Shown piece after piece: positions 14,464-14,972 of a stretch of DNA of 14,972 nt. The first letter of the stretch is position 1. Each line of letters starts with the position of its first letter. The position numbers were made by a program, and so were the translations under genes. Where the stretch lies: positions 1 through 14,972 of the forward strand of contig JAUNQM010000022.1 of NCBI GenBank assembly GCA_030536165.1. Direction: 5' to 3'. This stretch comes from Prevotellaceae bacterium (GTDB taxonomy: Bacteria; Bacteroidota; Bacteroidia; Bacteroidales; Bacteroidaceae). The notes under the pieces were generated by a model, which made no database searches, was not told the origin of the DNA, and worked only from the letters and a program-made list of their open reading frames with translations.

Positions 14464-14588
14464 AATATTTCCGCTAATGGAGAAATTTGACTTCATACTT
14501 TTACCCATCATAGTTCCAACACTGGAGAACCACCTCGGTTATGTATGTAGCAACCCCCAAATCGGTCGATTTTACCTATAAACTATAG

Positions 14589-14893
14589 ATACGCGAATTC
14601 GGGATAATCAATTCCCCAAAAACCTCAGAGAGGTTTCCTCTGTACTAACCCCAGGTTGTGACGTAGGAGCATACCTGGGGAATATCATACGCTATACATG
14701 CACTCTGGAAGAGTGCCCTCTTGTTATCATTTATGATTGATAGCGGGCTCCCCTTTAGGGAGCAGGGACGCATTTTGCACATCCGAGGGTGCACTTCGTG
14801 ACCCTCGGTTATCATAGAGATGTCCCCCTTCGGGGAGCAAGAAGAAAAGAACATACTTGCTTTTATCCGATACGTTATCCCGAACTCGCGTAT
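14589..14893. repeat. MITE-like segment bounded by a 19-base inverted repeat
   Basis: ATACGCGAATTCGGGATAA at 14589-14607 is the reverse complement of 14875-14893 with one mismatch in 19. The enclosed 267 bases have no gene and contain five hairpins. The right arm's first 15 bases (TTATCCCGAACTCGC) also occur exactly at 215-229. I see no clear target-site duplication outside the arms. Confidence 0.65.
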
Positions 14894-14972
14894 AGATGTA
14901 TTAGTGCGACCCCTTTAGGGTCGAAGTAGAGAGTGATGTGCTTGTTCTGCAGGTCTGCGACCCGCAGATACC
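14649..14972. repeat. Array of seven hairpins joined by TATCAT/GTTATC linkers, running off the window
   Basis: Hairpins are at 14649-14680 (CCCCAGGT/ACCTGGGG), 14700-14716 (GCACTC/GAGTGC), 14747-14763 (GCTCCC/GGGAGC), 14783-14808 (CCGAGGGT/ACCCTCGG with an inner CAC-TTC-GTG), 14823-14837 (CCCC-TTC-GGGG), 14907-14923 (CGACCC/GGGTCG) and 14954-14968 (TCTGCG/CGCAGA). Linkers share ATATCAT, GTTATCAT or GTTATCCC followed by TA-rich sequence. Stem sequences differ, but loops such as CTTTA recur. The pattern looks like REP-type repeats common in Bacteroidetes intergenic DNA. The array is cut by the window edge. Confidence 0.7.

Noticed and set aside
14645..14854. 69-codon minus-strand reading frame
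   Set aside because: It is built from hairpin repeat sequence, has no promoter or leader features, and resembles no family I know.

Overview
The window looks like chromosomal DNA from a member of the Bacteroidales, most probably Prevotella or a close relative. Three things point there: a SusC/SusD outer-membrane pair, promoters of the Bacteroidetes type (TTTG, then about 19-20 bases, then TAnnTTTG) in front of most genes with no Shine-Dalgarno signal, and an RsmA with the NYPY form of its catalytic motif. No rRNA, tRNA, CRISPR array, integrase or transposase gene is visible.

Layout. Bases 1-435 are a non-coding leader that starts with an array of short palindromes and ends with a good promoter. 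Bases 436-5106 hold a two-gene operon, susC then susD, closed by a clear intrinsic terminator. Bases 5107-5760 are non-coding and very rich in hairpins, and they contain a second array of the same palindrome. On the minus strand, bases 5761-7589 encode a membrane protein of the LPG-synthase-TM/UPF0104 type followed by rsmA (16S rRNA dimethyladenosine methyltransferase), probably one transcript. Divergent from it, a secreted family-2 glycoside hydrolase (7776-9788) is followed by a separately promoted 917-residue secreted multidomain protein ending in a dockerin-like pair of Ca-binding loops (9918-12671) and by a terminator. Bases 12672-13252 are a repeat-rich intergenic stretch. A lipoprotein nucleoside hydrolase lies on the minus strand (13253-14362). 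The last 500 bases are an array of hairpins, part of which is bounded by a 19-base inverted repeat.

How the genes relate. SusC/SusD would bind and import an oligosaccharide or similar ligand across the outer membrane. The GH2 enzyme could trim such glycans, but it sits beyond the rsmA block with its own regulation, so a shared locus is only a possibility. No SusR, hybrid two-component, or ECF sigma/anti-sigma regulator is present. The lipoprotein nucleoside hydrolase suggests scavenging of extracytoplasmic nucleosides. susC, susD and the dockerin-like gene share a strongly biased codon choice (CAG for Gln, AAG for Lys, AAC for Asn, CTC for Leu), which suggests high expression; rsmA and the GH2 gene are less biased.

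The least explained part of the window is the non-coding DNA. A 17-base palindrome, TCACACCTNAGGTGTGA, recurs seven times in two arrays with a near-constant 23-base period, one on each side of susCD. Separate families of hairpins fill the 5.2-5.4, 13.0-13.2 and 14.45-14.97 kb intervals. These look like REP- or MITE-type elements, but I could not compare them with other genomes.
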